A stretch of 15,431 nt of DNA from Azoarcus sp. (GCA_023230755.1 JALNWS010000093.1:1-15431); one strand, 5' to 3'. Shown: positions 1-11,325, counted from the first letter of the stretch. Notes: generated by a model from the sequence alone, not told the origin. Numbers and translations are program-made.

Positions 1-164
1 ACGGAGAGCCCTGCGAGCGCGGGCCGTGTTGAGGGATGTTCGACGCCAGGGCGAGTGAAAGCGCGGGCTGGCACTGGCGCGCATCTCTTGAAAGCGATCC
101 AGCGATTCTCTGCAGCGCGCCGGAACGCAGCCTGCCGGCTTAAGCAATCCGGGACCGGGCGGGA

Positions 165-170
165 TATGAT
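165..170 (+). promoter_or_regulatory. Possible -10 box of a leaderless promoter
   Basis: TATGAT differs from the sigma70 -10 consensus at one base and ends six bases before the ATG of the peptidase gene at 177. A start of transcription about seven bases downstream would fall on the ATG itself, giving a leaderless mRNA. No Shine-Dalgarno sequence precedes the ATG, which fits. The -35 region is poor: TTAAGC at 140-145 is the nearest match and leaves a 19-base spacer. This is inference from motif position only. Confidence 0.3.
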
Positions 171-176
171 CTGGCA

Positions 177-1199
177 ATGAACCTGTCCACCATCCCGCCT
201 GCCGCCGACCGAGCCGACTCCGGCGCCCTGTTCGATGCGATCGAGCCCTTCAACCACGGCCATGTGGACGTGGGCGACGGTCATCAAGTCTATTTTGAGG
301 AGTGCGGCGCGCCTGAGGGCATGCCGGTGCTGTTTCTGCACGGTGGGCCGGGCAGCGGCTGCAGCGAGCGCCATCGCCAGTTGCTCGACCCCGCGCTGTT
401 CCGTGTGGTGCTGTTCGATCAGCGTGGGTGCGGCCGCAGCACGCCGCGTGGCGAGATCGCTGCCAACACCACCGGGCATCTGGTCGCCGACATCGAGCGC
501 CTGCGCACCCATCTGGGGATCGAGCGCTGGCTGGTGTTTGGTGGCTCGTGGGGCTCAAGCCTCGCGCTGGCCTATTGCGCCCGCCACCCCGAAGCCTGCA
601 GTGGAGCCATCCTGCGCGGGATCTTCCTCACCGGGCAGGACGATCTCGACTGGTTCTTCCGCGGCGCGGCCGCCTTGCTGCCGGTGGCGTGGGAGCGCCT
701 CGCCGACTACCTCGACGAAGGCGGTCAGGCGGACATCGCGCAACACTATCTCGATGCCTTGCGTTCGCCAGACCGTCTGGCCGCCGCACGGGCCTTGCAG
801 CGCTGGATGCAATGGGAAGCGGCGCTGTCCAGCCCCGGCCGTCTCCCGCCAGCGGGAGAGCCGCTATCGGCCGATGCGCTGGACGCGGCGCTCGACAAAT
901 ACCGCGTCCAGGCCCATTACCTTGCAAATGACTGCTTCATCGGCGAAGCCGAGGCGCTGCGTTACGCGGAGGCCATGGCTGGGATGGAGGTGGCTATCCT
1001 GCACGGCCGGCTGGATCTGATCTGCCGACCGGCCAACGCCCGCAAACTGCAGCGCGCGTTGCCGGGCAGCCGGCTGCGCTTCATCGACGACGCAGGCCAC
1101 AGCCCTTTCGATGCGCCGATGACGGCGGCGCTGGTCGAGGTGGCCAGTCGCTTCCATGCGCGCGGCAGTTTCGACGGCTGGGGCGACAGCTGGAACTGA
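177..1199 (+). CDS. pip: Proline iminopeptidase (alpha/beta hydrolase)
   Basis: Predicted cytoplasmic serine peptidase that removes N-terminal proline from peptides (prolyl aminopeptidase, family S33). The 340-residue length is close to the usual 310-330 with a slightly longer N-terminus. The oxyanion-hole motif HGGPG is at residues 55-59 and DQRGCGRS at 81-88. The nucleophile elbow GGSWGS places Ser124 as nucleophile. Asp280 (in GRLDLICRP) and His308 (in AGHSPFD) complete the triad. The cap region with its acidic and tryptophan residues lies around 150-250. No signal peptide is seen. The ATG at 177 has no visible Shine-Dalgarno sequence and may head a leaderless mRNA. It converges on the VOC gene with 13 bases between stop codons, so the two are not an operon. 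The family call is strong because all three motifs are intact; the substrate is inferred. Confidence 0.93.
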   Translation: MNLSTIPPAADRADSGALFDAIEPFNHGHVDVGDGHQVYFEECGAPEGMPVLFLHGGPGSGCSERHRQLLDPALFRVVLFDQRGCGRSTPRGEIAANTTGHLVADIERLRTHLGIERWLVFGGSWGSSLALAYCARHPEACSGAILRGIFLTGQDDLDWFFRGAAALLPVAWERLADYLDEGGQADIAQHYLDALRSPDRLAAARALQRWMQWEAALSSPGRLPPAGEPLSADALDAALDKYRVQAHYLANDCFIGEAEALRYAEAMAGMEVAILHGRLDLICRPANARKLQRALPGSRLRFIDDAGHSPFDAPMTAALVEVASRFHARGSFDGWGDSWN

Positions 1200-1212
1200 G
1201 ACTCGCCTGCGC

Positions 1213-1713
1213 TTACTGATAGGCGCCAGCGGCGTAAGTCAGTTCGTAGCTGTGGCTGTAGATCTCCAGGATGTTGCCGAAGGGGTCTTCCATGTACACC
1301 ATGCGGTAAGGCTTCTCGCCCGGGAAGTATTTGCGCACGGGCATGCGCTGCTTGCCGCCGGCCGCGACGATCTTCGCGGCCAGTCCTTCCACGTCCGGGT
1401 CCTGCACACAGAAATGGAAGATGCCGGTCTTCCAGTATTCGAAGTTGTTCTCCGGCTTCACCGCATTGCGAAACTCGAAGATCTCCACGCCGATGCGGTC
1501 GCCGGTCGACAGGTGAGCGATGCGGAACGATTGCCAGTCGGCGCCGAACACATCGGTGCACATCACGCCGATGGGGGATTCATCTTCGGTGATGGTGGTG
1601 GGCGGCATGATCAGATACCAGCCCATCACCTCGGTGTAGAACTTCACGGCGGCATCGAGATCGGTGACCGAAAGGCCGATATGGGAAAAGCTGCGCGGAT
1701 AGACCTGAGACAT
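1213..1713 (-). CDS. VOC/glyoxalase-fold protein
   Basis: A 166-residue protein of the vicinal oxygen chelate superfamily, which includes glyoxalase I, extradiol dioxygenases and fosfomycin-resistance proteins. It has two beta-alpha-beta-beta-beta modules, roughly residues 8-82 and 95-155. Likely metal ligands are His11 (in FSHIGLSVTD), Glu77 (in GVEIFEF), His100 (in IFHFCVQD) and Glu150 (in FGNILEIYSHS). The His-Glu-His-Glu set is glyoxalase-I-like, but the long insert around 38-62 and the family's divergence prevent a confident substrate call. The start is supported by GAGGAG about seven bases upstream (complement of 1720-1725). It is transcribed away from a LysR gene across a 94-base spacer holding a palindrome, so that regulator probably controls it. 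It could be an isomerase, dioxygenase-like protein or lyase. Confidence 0.85.
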   Translation of the reverse strand: MSQVYPRSFSHIGLSVTDLDAAVKFYTEVMGWYLIMPPTTITEDESPIGVMCTDVFGADWQSFRIAHLSTGDRIGVEIFEFRNAVKPENNFEYWKTGIFHFCVQDPDVEGLAAKIVAAGGKQRMPVRKYFPGEKPYRMVYMEDPFGNILEIYSHSYELTYAAGAYQ

Positions 1714-1783
1714 CTGTGGCTCCTCATCAAGTTGATGGAGTGAAGTCTAGGCGGGTCGATGCATAATAAGAACCGTGTGTTAA

Positions 1784-1798
1784 TTATCGAATTGATAA
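1784..1798. promoter_or_regulatory. LysR-type operator palindrome
   Basis: TTATC-GAATT-GATAA is a perfect inverted repeat with 5-base arms and a 5-base centre. Its core is the T-N11-A pattern typical of LysR-family recognition sites. It lies ten bases before the LysR start at 1808. On the other strand it lies about 15 bases upstream of TATTAT (complement of 1763-1768), a good -10 candidate for the VOC gene. Binding here could activate the VOC gene while repressing lysR, the classic LysR arrangement. The arms and spacing are seen in the sequence; the function is inferred. Confidence 0.5.
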
Positions 1799-1807
1799 GA
1801 GTTCATT

Positions 1808-2692
1808 ATGCTTAGCCCGCAAGCCCTGCGCAGCTTTGCCACCCTGGCCGAGGTGGGAAACTTCACCCGCACCGCGGAGCGACTGGACCTGACCCAGGCC
1901 GCCGTGAGTCAGCATGTGAAACGACTGGAAGACGCGCTCGGGCAGCTGCTGGTCCGCCACCCGCGCCATGTCGAGCTGACCCCGGCCGGTCATGCCCTGC
2001 TCGACTATTGCCGCGAACTCGACACCGCGGATCAACGGCTACGTTTGCGCCTGTCCGGCGCCGACGCGGAGCATGGCGAGATCAGCCTGATCAGTCCGGG
2101 CAGCATCGGTCTTGCGCTGTACCCGCTGCTGCTTGATCTGCAAGCCAGGCATCCGGGCCTGAGCATTCGCCAACGCTTCGCCCCCACCAGCGAGGTGATC
2201 GAAGCGGTGCTGGCCAATCGTTACGAGCTTGGCCTGGTCACGCTGAAGCCGGACGATCCGCGTCTGAGGGCTGAGCCCTACGTAAGCGAGCCTCTTGAAC
2301 TGGTCGTGCCCGCCGGTGCGCAGGTGGAATGCTGGGCAGATCTGGTGCGCCTCGGCTTCATCGACCACCCCGACGGCGAGGCCATGGCGGGGCGTTTGCT
2401 GAGCCGCTGCTTTCCCGGCAGCCCGGGCGTGCGCAGCCTGCCTTGCAGGGGTTTCACCAATCAGATCGGACTCATCCTCGAGCCGGTTTCAAGGGGGCTG
2501 GGCTTTACCGTGATCCCGCGCTTCGCACGCAAGGCCTTTGCCCGCGCCGAGACGATCCGTGTAGTGGAACGAGCGCCTCAGGTGGTCGATACGCTGTGGC
2601 TGCTGCATCGTGCCGAGTGGCCGCTGTCGGGGCGCGCAATGCGGGTGCTCGAATGCATCGAAGCGCTCGGAAGTTCGGAAGACGATTCATGA
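1808..2692 (+). CDS. LysR-family transcriptional regulator (divergent from VOC gene)
   Basis: A 294-residue LysR-type regulator of normal family length. The N-terminal winged helix-turn-helix covers residues 4-63, with the helix-turn-helix in FTRTAERLDLTQAAVSQHVK (about 19-38) and the usual LTPAG at 57-61. The periplasmic-binding-like effector domain covers about 92-290. The ligand is unknown. The start ATG is preceded by AAGAG at 1797-1801 with a six-base spacer, and an in-frame start further upstream is not needed. The gene is divergent from the VOC gene, and the palindrome at 1784-1798 sits between them, so local control of the VOC gene plus autoregulation is the simplest reading. The 3' end is followed by a 143-base spacer before the HD-GYP gene. 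Confidence 0.93.
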   Translation: MLSPQALRSFATLAEVGNFTRTAERLDLTQAAVSQHVKRLEDALGQLLVRHPRHVELTPAGHALLDYCRELDTADQRLRLRLSGADAEHGEISLISPGSIGLALYPLLLDLQARHPGLSIRQRFAPTSEVIEAVLANRYELGLVTLKPDDPRLRAEPYVSEPLELVVPAGAQVECWADLVRLGFIDHPDGEAMAGRLLSRCFPGSPGVRSLPCRGFTNQIGLILEPVSRGLGFTVIPRFARKAFARAETIRVVERAPQVVDTLWLLHRAEWPLSGRAMRVLECIEALGSSEDDS

Positions 2693-2776
2693 TCCCCGCA
2701 CCTGTTTGATCAGAGGTCCGGTCTATTGCTGTCGTTAGCGGCGATAGTGCAGACGGGTAAGCAGATCATTATCTCC

Positions 2777-2805
2777 TTGAGCTTTCGTCTGATTGTCGGG
2801 ATAGT
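2777..2805 (+). promoter_or_regulatory. Candidate sigma70 promoter of the HD-GYP gene
   Basis: TTGAGC (2777-2782) and GATAGT (2800-2805) each match four of six consensus bases and are separated by exactly 17 bases. Transcription would start near 2812 and leave a short AT-rich leader of about 24 bases before the ATG at 2836. The octamer GATAGTGC occurs here (2800-2807) and again at 2743-2750, a possible direct-repeat operator. The 143-base spacer shows nothing else convincing. Weak, inferred from motif match only. Confidence 0.28.
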
Positions 2806-2835
2806 GCGGCTATTCGATTCAATAGTTATGCAAGC

Positions 2836-3927
2836 ATGGCGCTGCAAGAACCACCTACCCTCCTGATCGTAGATGACGCAGTCGAAAACCTTACGGTTCT
2901 GAACGCCCTGCTTGCGCCGTGCTATCGGGTCCGGGTCGCCACCACGGGCGAGAAGGCCCTCAGCATTGCGCGGAGTGCCCCGCGCCCCGATCTGATCCTC
3001 CTCGACGTGATGATGCCGGTGATGGACGGCTACGAAGTGTTCGCGCGCCTGCGCGCCGACCCGGCAACCTGCGACATTCCGGTGATTTTCGTCACCGCGA
3101 TGGACAGTAGCGAGGCGGAGTTGCGCGGGCTCGAACTGGGTGCGCAGGACTACCTGACCAAGCCCCTGGTGCAGCCCATCGTCCTGGCGCGGGTGCGGAA
3201 TCAGCTGGAACTCAAACAGGCGCGTGACCTGATGGCCAATCAGAACGCCTGGCTCGAAGCGGAGGTGGCGCGCCGGCTGGAAGAGAACGACATTACCCAG
3301 GAGATGGGCATCCTGGCGCTTGCCCACCTGGCCGAGACGCGCGATTCCGAAACCGGCAATCACATTCTGCGCACGCAGAAGTACGTCAAGGAGCTCGCCG
3401 GGGGCCTGCGTGAACACCCGCGTTTCGCGGCCACGCTCGATGACCGCTACATCACCTTGCTGCACCGCTCCGCGGCCCTGCATGACATTGGCAAAGTCGG
3501 TATTCCTGACCAGATCCTGCGCAAACCGGGCCCGCTTTCGGCCGATGAATGGACCGTCATGAAGACGCATTCTGCGCTTGGGGCGCGAGCAATCGAGATG
3601 GCCGAGCGCGAAGTCAGCCGACCGATCGCCTTTCTTGGTCTGGCCAAGGAGATTGCGCACTGGCACCACGAGAAGTGGGATGGCAGCGGCTATCCGGACG
3701 GCCTCGCCGGCGAGCAGATTCCGATCTCGGCACGACTGATGGCGGTGGCCGATGTGTTCGATGCGCTGGTGACGCCGCGGGTGTACAAGCCGGCGTTTTC
3801 ATTTGCCGAAACACGGAACATCATCGCTGAAGGGCGGGGCAAGCATTTCGACCCGGACGTTACCGATGCCTTCATGCAGATCTTTGACGTGCTCGCCGAC
3901 ATTGCGCGGCGGCATGCAGATCCTTGA
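2836..3927 (+). CDS. Two-component response regulator with HD-GYP output (c-di-GMP phosphodiesterase)
   Basis: A 363-residue RpfG-like protein. The N-terminal receiver (about 8-125) has the acidic pair Asp13/Asp14, phospho-acceptor Asp57 in LLDVMMPVMDG, the Thr87 switch position in VTAMD, and Lys109 in TKP. A helical linker (about 126-155) leads to the HD-GYP domain (about 156-355), with His176, the HD pair His216-Asp217 in ALHDIGKVGIPD, the HH pair at 277-278 and the GYP motif at 285-287 in DGSGYPDGL. Intact metal ligands and GYP predict cyclic-di-GMP hydrolysis in the cytoplasm, switched by receiver phosphorylation. The giant hybrid kinase follows 131 bases downstream on the same strand and is the obvious partner. 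ATG 2836 is the first usable start after an in-frame stop at 2758-2760, yet it has no clear Shine-Dalgarno sequence. Confidence 0.93.
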   Translation: MALQEPPTLLIVDDAVENLTVLNALLAPCYRVRVATTGEKALSIARSAPRPDLILLDVMMPVMDGYEVFARLRADPATCDIPVIFVTAMDSSEAELRGLELGAQDYLTKPLVQPIVLARVRNQLELKQARDLMANQNAWLEAEVARRLEENDITQEMGILALAHLAETRDSETGNHILRTQKYVKELAGGLREHPRFAATLDDRYITLLHRSAALHDIGKVGIPDQILRKPGPLSADEWTVMKTHSALGARAIEMAEREVSRPIAFLGLAKEIAHWHHEKWDGSGYPDGLAGEQIPISARLMAVADVFDALVTPRVYKPAFSFAETRNIIAEGRGKHFDPDVTDAFMQIFDVLADIARRHADP

Positions 3928-3962
3928 TCTGCGCAAGCAGCAACGGTCGCAGCCTGAACGAG

Positions 3963-4022
3963 CCCGGCTTGCGCCGGCCTGAGGCGGTGCTCTCGGGGGC
4001 GCTCGTGCATCCGCAAGCCCGG
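3963..4022 (+). other. Spaced inverted repeat before the hybrid kinase gene
   Basis: CCCGGCTTGCG (3963-3973) pairs with CGCAAGCCCGG (4012-4022) at ten of eleven positions across a 38-base GC-rich loop. It occupies most of the 131-base spacer between the HD-GYP and kinase genes and ends about 25 bases before the kinase Shine-Dalgarno GGAGG (4047-4051). There is no T-run, so it is not a standard intrinsic terminator. It could be an mRNA processing or stability element that sets the ratio of regulator to kinase, or chance in GC-rich DNA. Confidence 0.3.
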
Positions 4023-4058
4023 AGGGCGAGCCGTGATTGAAGCAGCGGAGGCGCAGTC

Positions 4059-8693
<4,635 letters not shown>

Positions 8694-8728
8694 CGGGCGT
8701 GAAGCTTTCCTCCGGGCAGCCGTCGGCC

Positions 8729-9634
8729 TCAGACCGCCTGACGCTGCTGTTCCGGCTGCAGGCCCCAGATGTCGGATAGCGTCGCCATCACGGCGCGAAT
8801 GACAGGGTCGTTCGCCCGCTTCCGGAGGTAGGCGAAACGCAGGCTGATCGTGGGCAGTTGCATCGGCAGTGCGTGCATCTTGCCTTCGCGCTCGGCGGCC
8901 TCGACATCGGAGCGGCGCATGATGCCCAGCCCGACACCCGCTGCCACCATGGCCCGCATGGCGTCTTCCTGGTCGGCCATCATGGTCTTGACCGGCGTGC
9001 AGCAGTGGGCTTCGAACAGCGGCTGCATCAGCTGGTAATAGGCGCAGTCCGGTGACGTGTAGACCCACGGCAGGCGCGCGAGCGTGGGGATGTCGGCGGA
9101 CGTGACCCGGTCGCGCAGCGCGTGCGGCACGGCCACGGCCATTTCCTCTTCGCGCAGGACATGGGATTCGAGCAGCGGCTCGTCGCAGTTGCCGCTGATG
9201 AAGGCGGCATCCAGCTTTCCCACCCGGAGCGCGGGGATGTTGTTTCCCGTGCGGCCGGACATGAACTCCAGCTCGAGCTGGGGATAGCGCGCGCGCAAAC
9301 CCGCCTGGAGGTCGACCAGGCGCAGAAAATCCGCATCTGAGTTGAGGCCGATGCGGATGCTGCCCAGCAGTTCGTTCTGCATGCTCTTTGCATGCTGCAG
9401 GAAGTCGCCCGCTGCGGCCAGCGCATGCTGCGCGCGCTCCAGCAGCTGCTCGCCAGCGGCGGTGAGCTGCATGCCCTTCGGGGTGCGGTCGAAGAGCGTG
9501 AGGTTGAGCTCTTCCTCGAGCGCCTTGATGTGCGCACTGATGGCCGGCTGGCTGGTGAACAGGCGCTCGGAGGCACGGGTCAGGTGCTTTTCCTCGGCCA
9601 CCGTGACGAAGGTTTTCAGGTGGTACAGCTCCAC
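8729..9634 (-). CDS. LysR-family transcriptional regulator (divergent from DUF1127 gene)
   Basis: A 301-residue LysR-type regulator. The winged helix-turn-helix covers residues 1-60, with LTRASERLFTSQPAISAHIK (about 18-37) as the helix-turn-helix and LTAAGEQLL at about 57-65. The effector domain covers about 90-290 and is distinctly rich in Met and Cys near 200-235 (LMQPLFEAHCCTPVKTMMAD). The start is GTG (complement of 9632-9634), supported by GGAGAG (complement of 9641-9646) with a spacer of six bases. It converges with the hybrid kinase (35-base gap, no visible terminator) and is divergent from the DUF1127 gene over a 162-base spacer. Whether it controls DUF1127, itself or distant genes cannot be told. 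It is not close in sequence to the first LysR protein of this window. Confidence 0.93.
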   Translation of the reverse strand: MELYHLKTFVTVAEEKHLTRASERLFTSQPAISAHIKALEEELNLTLFDRTPKGMQLTAAGEQLLERAQHALAAAGDFLQHAKSMQNELLGSIRIGLNSDADFLRLVDLQAGLRARYPQLELEFMSGRTGNNIPALRVGKLDAAFISGNCDEPLLESHVLREEEMAVAVPHALRDRVTSADIPTLARLPWVYTSPDCAYYQLMQPLFEAHCCTPVKTMMADQEDAMRAMVAAGVGLGIMRRSDVEAAEREGKMHALPMQLPTISLRFAYLRKRANDPVIRAVMATLSDIWGLQPEQQRQAV

Positions 9635-9745
9635 GTTGCTCTCTCCGGGTGCGGGTTTCTCAGCTGCTAGTAAAGCGCAGTCCGGCCGCTGGCGCCATCA
9701 CAATTCCTGAACACGCGAATCCCGAAAAACGATTGGATTGATCTT

Positions 9746-9759
9746 CTGGCCGACGCCAG
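9746..9759 (+). other. Small stem-loop upstream of the DUF1127 gene
   Basis: CTGGC-CGAC-GCCAG is a perfect 5-bp stem with a four-base loop in the 162-base LysR/DUF1127 spacer, 25 bases before the Shine-Dalgarno AAGGAG at 9784-9789. If transcribed it would lie in the DUF1127 leader. Short GC-rich hairpins arise easily by chance. I found no convincing -35/-10 pair or T-N11-A palindrome elsewhere in this spacer. Confidence 0.22.
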
Positions 9760-9796
9760 GATGCAGTCATCACCGATGCCCTGAAGGAGACGCGCC

Positions 9797-10024
9797 ATGA
9801 GCCCCATCACCCACGCCCGCATGATTCCCGCCAGCCGTCTGCCGGCCTTGCGCAGCACGCTGGCTGCTCTGCTTGGTACGCTCGGCGCGACCTTGCGCAC
9901 ATGGCAGATTCGGGCCCGCCAGCGCCGCGAGCTGCGCAATCTTGATGACGCTGTGCTGAGAGATGTCGGCATCAGCCGTGCGCAGGCACGATTCTCGGCG
10001 GACAAGCCGTTCTGGCAGGAATGA
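9797..10024 (+). CDS. Small DUF1127 (YjiS-like) protein
   Basis: A 75-residue basic protein. Residues 1-35 are a variable, partly hydrophobic N-terminus. Residues about 36-75 carry the DUF1127 signature: a basic helix (RARQRRELRNLDD) then LRDVGISRAQA, ending in FWQE. DUF1127 proteins are abundant in alpha-, beta- and gammaproteobacteria. In some alphaproteobacteria they have been linked to RNA turnover, stress responses or phosphate and carbon metabolism. No function is established here. AAGGAG at 9784-9789 gives a clear ribosome site seven bases before the ATG. It is divergent from a LysR gene and followed by three stem-loops. An RNA-binding role is inference from the basic helix and from family reports. 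Confidence 0.88.
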   Translation: MSPITHARMIPASRLPALRSTLAALLGTLGATLRTWQIRARQRRELRNLDDAVLRDVGISRAQARFSADKPFWQE

Positions 10025-10041
10025 CCGTCAGGCGGACAGAT

Positions 10042-10110
10042 CCGGCTTGAAAGCCGGTACAGGGGGGCTATGTTGAGAGGGTCAGCCCCCATTCGGCACC
10101 CCGCGGTGTC
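10042..10110 (+). other. Three consecutive stem-loops between DUF1127 and the membrane protein gene
   Basis: First stem: CCGGCT-TGAA-AGCCGG at 10042-10057, a perfect 6-bp stem with a tetraloop. Second: GGGGGCT (10063-10069) with AGCCCCC (10084-10090), a perfect 7-bp stem with a 14-base loop. Third: GGCACC-CCGC-GGTGTC at 10095-10110, six pairs including one G-U. Together they fill most of the 91-base spacer. None is followed by a T-run, so classic intrinsic termination is doubtful. The third stem covers the position where a Shine-Dalgarno sequence for the downstream gene would lie. They could end or process the DUF1127 transcript, form a small RNA, or gate translation. Confidence 0.4.
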
Positions 10111-10118
10111 GCGCCTTG

Positions 10119-10628
10119 ATGACCCGAACCGAGAAACTGCTCAGAATCACCCGGCGCCTGATCATCCTGACCGCAATTGCCCTGCTCTTCGTCGTCGGCC
10201 TGTTTGGCCTTACCCTGTTGCGTGAAGAGCGTTTCATGGTGTCATGGGCGTGCTTCGGCTGCGGTCTGCTGGGCGGATTCGTCAGTATCCAGCAGCGCCT
10301 CAAGAAGTTCGGCGATGAAGAGCTAGAGTTGCTGTCGCAATCGTGGTGCCAGGTCCTGCTGATCCCGGTGTACGGCGGCATCTTTGCGCTCGTGCTGTAC
10401 ATCGGTTTTCTGAGCGGGGTGATTGAAGGTTCGATGTTTCCGTCCTTCTCCAGCCACCCGTTCTCACAGCCGGTCCCGACCACAGCGGACCTCAAGCGCT
10501 TCTTTTCCGAGACCTATCCGTCAAGCGGCGCGGACGTGGCCAAGCTCCTGTTCTGGTCCTTTCTCGCCGGTTTCTCCGAGCGGCTGGTGCCGCAGATTCT
10601 GGACCGGACGCCGGGCAAGGATGGTTGA
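10119..10628 (+). CDS. Small integral membrane protein, family not named
   Basis: A 169-residue protein. A TTG three bases earlier (10116) is the alternative start, and neither has a clear Shine-Dalgarno sequence. Hydrophobic segments are at about 13-34, 40-57 and 77-103, with a fourth shorter one at about 141-152. A cytoplasmic-looking basic N-terminus (TEKLLRITRR) precedes the first. The loop at 58-76 is charged (RLKKFGDEELE). The C-terminus has a compact motif, FLAGFSERLVPQILDRT (about 148-164). This arrangement (glycine-rich second TM ending in FVSIQQR, a pair of helices, then a terminal GFSERLVP motif) recurs in uncharacterised bacterial membrane proteins as I recall them, but I cannot name the family. 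Base composition matches its neighbours. It converges with the PAS-LuxR gene (23-base gap). Function unknown. Confidence 0.75.
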   Translation: MTRTEKLLRITRRLIILTAIALLFVVGLFGLTLLREERFMVSWACFGCGLLGGFVSIQQRLKKFGDEELELLSQSWCQVLLIPVYGGIFALVLYIGFLSGVIEGSMFPSFSSHPFSQPVPTTADLKRFFSETYPSSGADVAKLLFWSFLAGFSERLVPQILDRTPGKDG

Positions 10629-10651
10629 ACGCGTCCGCTGCACCGTGCCTG

Positions 10652-11239
10652 TCAACTGATAATGATGATCTTCGAGACCAGCTCTGCCGTGTTCTTGGCG
10701 CCGAGCTTTTTCATCAGGCGCGCACGGTGCGTCTCCACCGTGCGATGTGAAATGCCCAGCCTGCGGGCGATCTCCTTGCAGGTCAGCCCGTTGACGACAT
10801 AGGTCGATACTTCACGTTCGCGTGCGGTCAGGCTTGTCGTTGAGCCGAGCGGCGCATCGATGGTTTCGAAGCTCCATACCATCAGTTCGAACGGCTTCGC
10901 CGGGGTCAGGGTGATGCCGCGGGCGCGCGCCCAGAACACTTCGCCGCGCTTGTTCTGCATGAAGCGTTCGTCGCTGTATGTGCGGTTATGTTCGAGCCAG
11001 TGCAGGCAACGATCGCCAATTTCGCGAAAGTCTGCCATCGACGGATACAGCCTCAGGATCAGCTGCCCCTGGAGCTCCGAAGGCGCGTAGCCGAACAGTG
11101 CACTGAAGGCCGGATTGAAGTGTGCAATGACCCGGTCGCGGGTGATGACCTGCGCCGTGGGTGAGACCCTGAACGCCAGCAATTCCAGCTGTTCTCCGCT
11201 GTAAGCGGAAAAATCCTCAACGGCCATGATGCCCATCAT
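10652..11239 (-). CDS. PAS-LuxR transcriptional regulator
   Basis: A 195-residue single-chain regulator with a PAS sensor domain (about 18-128, with VIAHFNPAFSALFGYAPSEL as its core) and a C-terminal NarL/LuxR helix-turn-helix. The latter has LTAREREV (137-144) and GLTCKEIARRLGISHRTVET (151-170) as helix-turn-helix. No receiver domain and no acyl-homoserine-lactone-binding domain are present, so input is probably a small ligand or redox cue sensed by the PAS fold. Two adjacent ATGs begin the reading frame. GGAG (in complement of 11241-11246) is spaced best for the second, at 11236, making the mature chain 194 residues. It is divergent from the thiolase operon across a palindrome-rich 144-base spacer, which makes it the likely regulator of that operon. 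Confidence 0.9.
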   Translation of the reverse strand: MMGIMAVEDFSAYSGEQLELLAFRVSPTAQVITRDRVIAHFNPAFSALFGYAPSELQGQLILRLYPSMADFREIGDRCLHWLEHNRTYSDERFMQNKRGEVFWARARGITLTPAKPFELMVWSFETIDAPLGSTTSLTAREREVSTYVVNGLTCKEIARRLGISHRTVETHRARLMKKLGAKNTAELVSKIIIIS

Positions 11240-11275
11240 TGCTCCGTGTGCGTGCCGATATCGATGTCTGTTGCC

Positions 11276-11295
11276 CTACTTAGCCATGTACGTAG
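11276..11295. promoter_or_regulatory. Imperfect dyad in the PAS-LuxR/thiolase spacer
   Basis: CTACTTAGCCATGTACGTAG is a 20-bp site with perfect 4-base outer arms (CTAC/GTAG) about a 12-base centre, the overall size of many NarL/LuxR-type operators. It is 37-56 bases upstream of the regulator start codon and about 90 bases from the thiolase start. The weak arms make it a candidate only. Confidence 0.25.
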
Positions 11296-11325
11296 TTGCA
11301 CGGATAGAGACCGCTATCAGCCGAT

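Noticed and set aside
1..180. A frame open from the window edge whose stop overlaps the peptidase ATG (ATGA)
   Set aside because: The overlap would suggest coupling, but third-position GC is only about two thirds and the translation is Arg/Ala/Gly-rich with no recognisable end of a protein. The tail of an unseen gene in another frame (stop at 56-58) is equally possible.
2750..2791. CAGACG/CGTCTG inverted repeat in the LysR-HD-GYP spacer
   Set aside because: The arms are only six bases with a 30-base loop, within what chance gives in a 143-base spacer.
2710..3669. A 319-codon minus-strand open frame opposite the HD-GYP gene
   Set aside because: It is antisense to a gene with all catalytic motifs, and has no ribosome site or domain.
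9635..9796. LysR operator between the second LysR gene and DUF1127
   Set aside because: I looked for a T-N11-A palindrome and found none as clear as at 1784-1798. Only a small hairpin was seen.
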